Part shown: piece after piece, positions 6,438 to 7,476 of the stretch
Layout: the number at the start of each line of letters is the position of its first letter
Numbering within the stretch: the first letter of the stretch is position 1
Source of the DNA: Limnoglobus sp.
GTDB lineage: Bacteria > Planctomycetota > Planctomycetia > Gemmatales > Gemmataceae
Length of the DNA stretch: 7,476 bases
Direction: 5' to 3'
NCBI GenBank assembly: GCA_025353985.1
Contig: JANXNT010000870.1
Coordinates: forward strand, 1-7,476
Notes under the pieces: generated by a model
What the model was told of the DNA's origin: nothing
Seen by the model: the letters and a program-made list of their open reading frames with translations, nothing else
Database searches by the model: none
Translations under genes and position numbers: made by a program

Positions 6438-7469
6438 ATGGCAACACCCCCTTCACCCGCCAGCCCCGTCGAAGCCCAAATGATTCGCGAACTGGCGGCG
6501 ACCTACGAGCGTATGTCGGACCAGATCGGCAAAGTCATCATCGGGCAGAAAACGGTGGTGGAACAGCTACTGATGGCGTTGTTTAGCCGCGGGCATTGCT
6601 TGCTTGTCGGGGTGCCGGGGTTGGCGAAAACGTTGCTCGTCAGCACGGTGGCGCGAATTCTGCAACTGTCGTTCAAGCGGGTGCAGTTTACGCCGGACCT
6701 CATGCCGTCGGACATTACCGGCACGGACATTCTGCAAGACGACCCGGAAACGGGGCGACGGCGGTTCGTGTTTCTGCCGGGGCCGATCTTCGCGAACATG
6801 ATTCTGGCCGACGAAATCAACCGCACGCCACCGAAGACGCAAGCGGCATTGCTGGAAGCGATGCAAGAACATCACGTAACGACGGGCGGCACAACGTATC
6901 GCCTGCCGGAGCCGTTCTTCGTGTTAGCCACGCAAAATCCGATCGAACAAGAAGGCACGTACCCGTTGCCCGAGGCGCAACAAGATCGCTTCATGTTCAA
7001 CATCCGCGTCGATTACCCGAGCCGTGCCGAAGAAATCCAGATCATGAAAGCGACGACCGGCACGCACAAGCCGGAACTGACGCAGATGCTCGACGCGAAG
7101 CAAATCATGCAGTTCCAGCAAGTCGTGCGGCAAGTCATAGTGGCGGATCACGTGTTCGCGTACGTGGCGGATTTGGTACGTGCGACGCGGCCGAAAGAGA
7201 AGGACGCGCCGAAGTGGGTGCCCGAACTCGTGAGTTGGGGTGCGGGGCCGCGGGCGTGTCAGTTTCTGATTATGGGCGGCAAGGCCCGCGCGATTCTGAA
7301 CGGTCGCGTTCACGTGACGACCGACGATATTCAATCGGTAGCGTACCCTGTGCTGCGTCACCGGATCATGACGACGTTCCACGCCGACGCTGACGGCATC
7401 ACGCCCGACGACATCATTAAGAAACTCATCGAATCGACCCCCGTGCCACTCGAAAAGGGGCGGTTGTAA
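6438..7469 (+). CDS. moxR: MoxR-family AAA+ ATPase
   Basis: The 343-aa product is a near-textbook MoxR ATPase. It has an N-terminal helix ending in IGKVIIGQKTVVEQLL, Walker A GVPGLAKT at 58-65, the family stretch FTPDLMPSDITGTDIL at 84-99, Walker B MILADE at 121-126 followed by INRTPPKTQAALLEAMQE, sensor 1 ATQNPIEQEGTYPLPEAQ at 164-181 and an arginine in QQDRF (Arg184). A C-terminal lid helix carries GGKARAILNGR. MoxR proteins act as chaperone-like ATPases, usually beside DUF58 and von Willebrand A-domain proteins; such a partner would be expected just past the right edge. ATG 6438 is chosen because the residues after it fit the family, while the 20 extra residues from TTG 6378 read like translated spacer and overlap the previous stop. 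No strong Shine-Dalgarno is present. It is more likely an ordinary host gene than part of the defence set, though a role there is not excluded. Confidence 0.92.
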   Translation: MATPPSPASPVEAQMIRELAATYERMSDQIGKVIIGQKTVVEQLLMALFSRGHCLLVGVPGLAKTLLVSTVARILQLSFKRVQFTPDLMPSDITGTDILQDDPETGRRRFVFLPGPIFANMILADEINRTPPKTQAALLEAMQEHHVTTGGTTYRLPEPFFVLATQNPIEQEGTYPLPEAQQDRFMFNIRVDYPSRAEEIQIMKATTGTHKPELTQMLDAKQIMQFQQVVRQVIVADHVFAYVADLVRATRPKEKDAPKWVPELVSWGAGPRACQFLIMGGKARAILNGRVHVTTDDIQSVAYPVLRHRIMTTFHADADGITPDDIIKKLIESTPVPLEKGRL

Positions 7470-7476
7470 CAATACC

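Noticed and set aside
6596..7393. 265-codon open frame on the + strand inside the MoxR gene
   Set aside because: It is an alternative frame of a very well-conserved MoxR protein; its translation is low-complexity Arg/Ala/Gly-rich and shows no domain.
1..7476. CRISPR array, tRNA/rRNA genes, insertion sequence ends or attachment-site repeats
   Set aside because: I saw no regularly spaced repeats, no RNA-gene signatures and no transposase or terminal inverted repeats; nearly all of the window is accounted for by five coding regions.

Overview
The window looks like bacterial chromosomal DNA that is fairly GC-rich by eye, with all genes on the + strand and closely packed. The last gene closely resembles the MoxR-type AAA+ ATPases I associate with Planctomycetes (Gemmata-like). 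Together with the long, Ala/Arg-rich proteins and weak ribosome-binding signals, this suggests a Gemmataceae-like planctomycete. That placement is inferred from family resemblance, not from a marker gene.

Layout: (1) 1-177 is the 3' end of a gene whose tail resembles the C-terminal half of a DUF559/Vsr-like PD-(D/E)XK nuclease domain. (2) 189-1133 encodes a 314-aa protein I do not recognise, with winged-helix-like segments at both ends. (3) 1130-4246 encodes a 1038-aa protein with two P-loop ATPase modules: an N-terminal AAA/ORC/BREX-ATPase-like module and a C-terminal HerA/VirB4-like motor, joined by a middle domain and a proline/valine-rich linker. (4) 4336-6381 encodes a BrxL-like protein (BREX family), with an AAA+ domain followed by a Lon-type protease domain. 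(5) 6438-7469 encodes a MoxR-family ATPase that probably belongs to an ordinary host locus.

The first three genes are tightly linked (11-nt gap, then a 4-nt or 1-nt stop/start overlap) and are probably one transcription unit. The BrxL-like gene follows after an 89-nt gap with its own good Shine-Dalgarno. Nuclease tail, unknown adaptor-like protein, double ATPase and BrxL-like AAA+/Lon protein look like part of an anti-phage defence locus related to BREX. No PglX methyltransferase or PglZ phosphatase is present here, so it is either the 3' part of a larger system cut by the left edge, or a different BrxL-containing system.

The most notable points are the fused double ATPase, an apparently intact Lon Ser-Lys dyad in the BrxL-like protein, and the unrecognised 314-aa partner. 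I saw no tRNA, rRNA, CRISPR array, insertion sequence or convincing rho-independent terminator.
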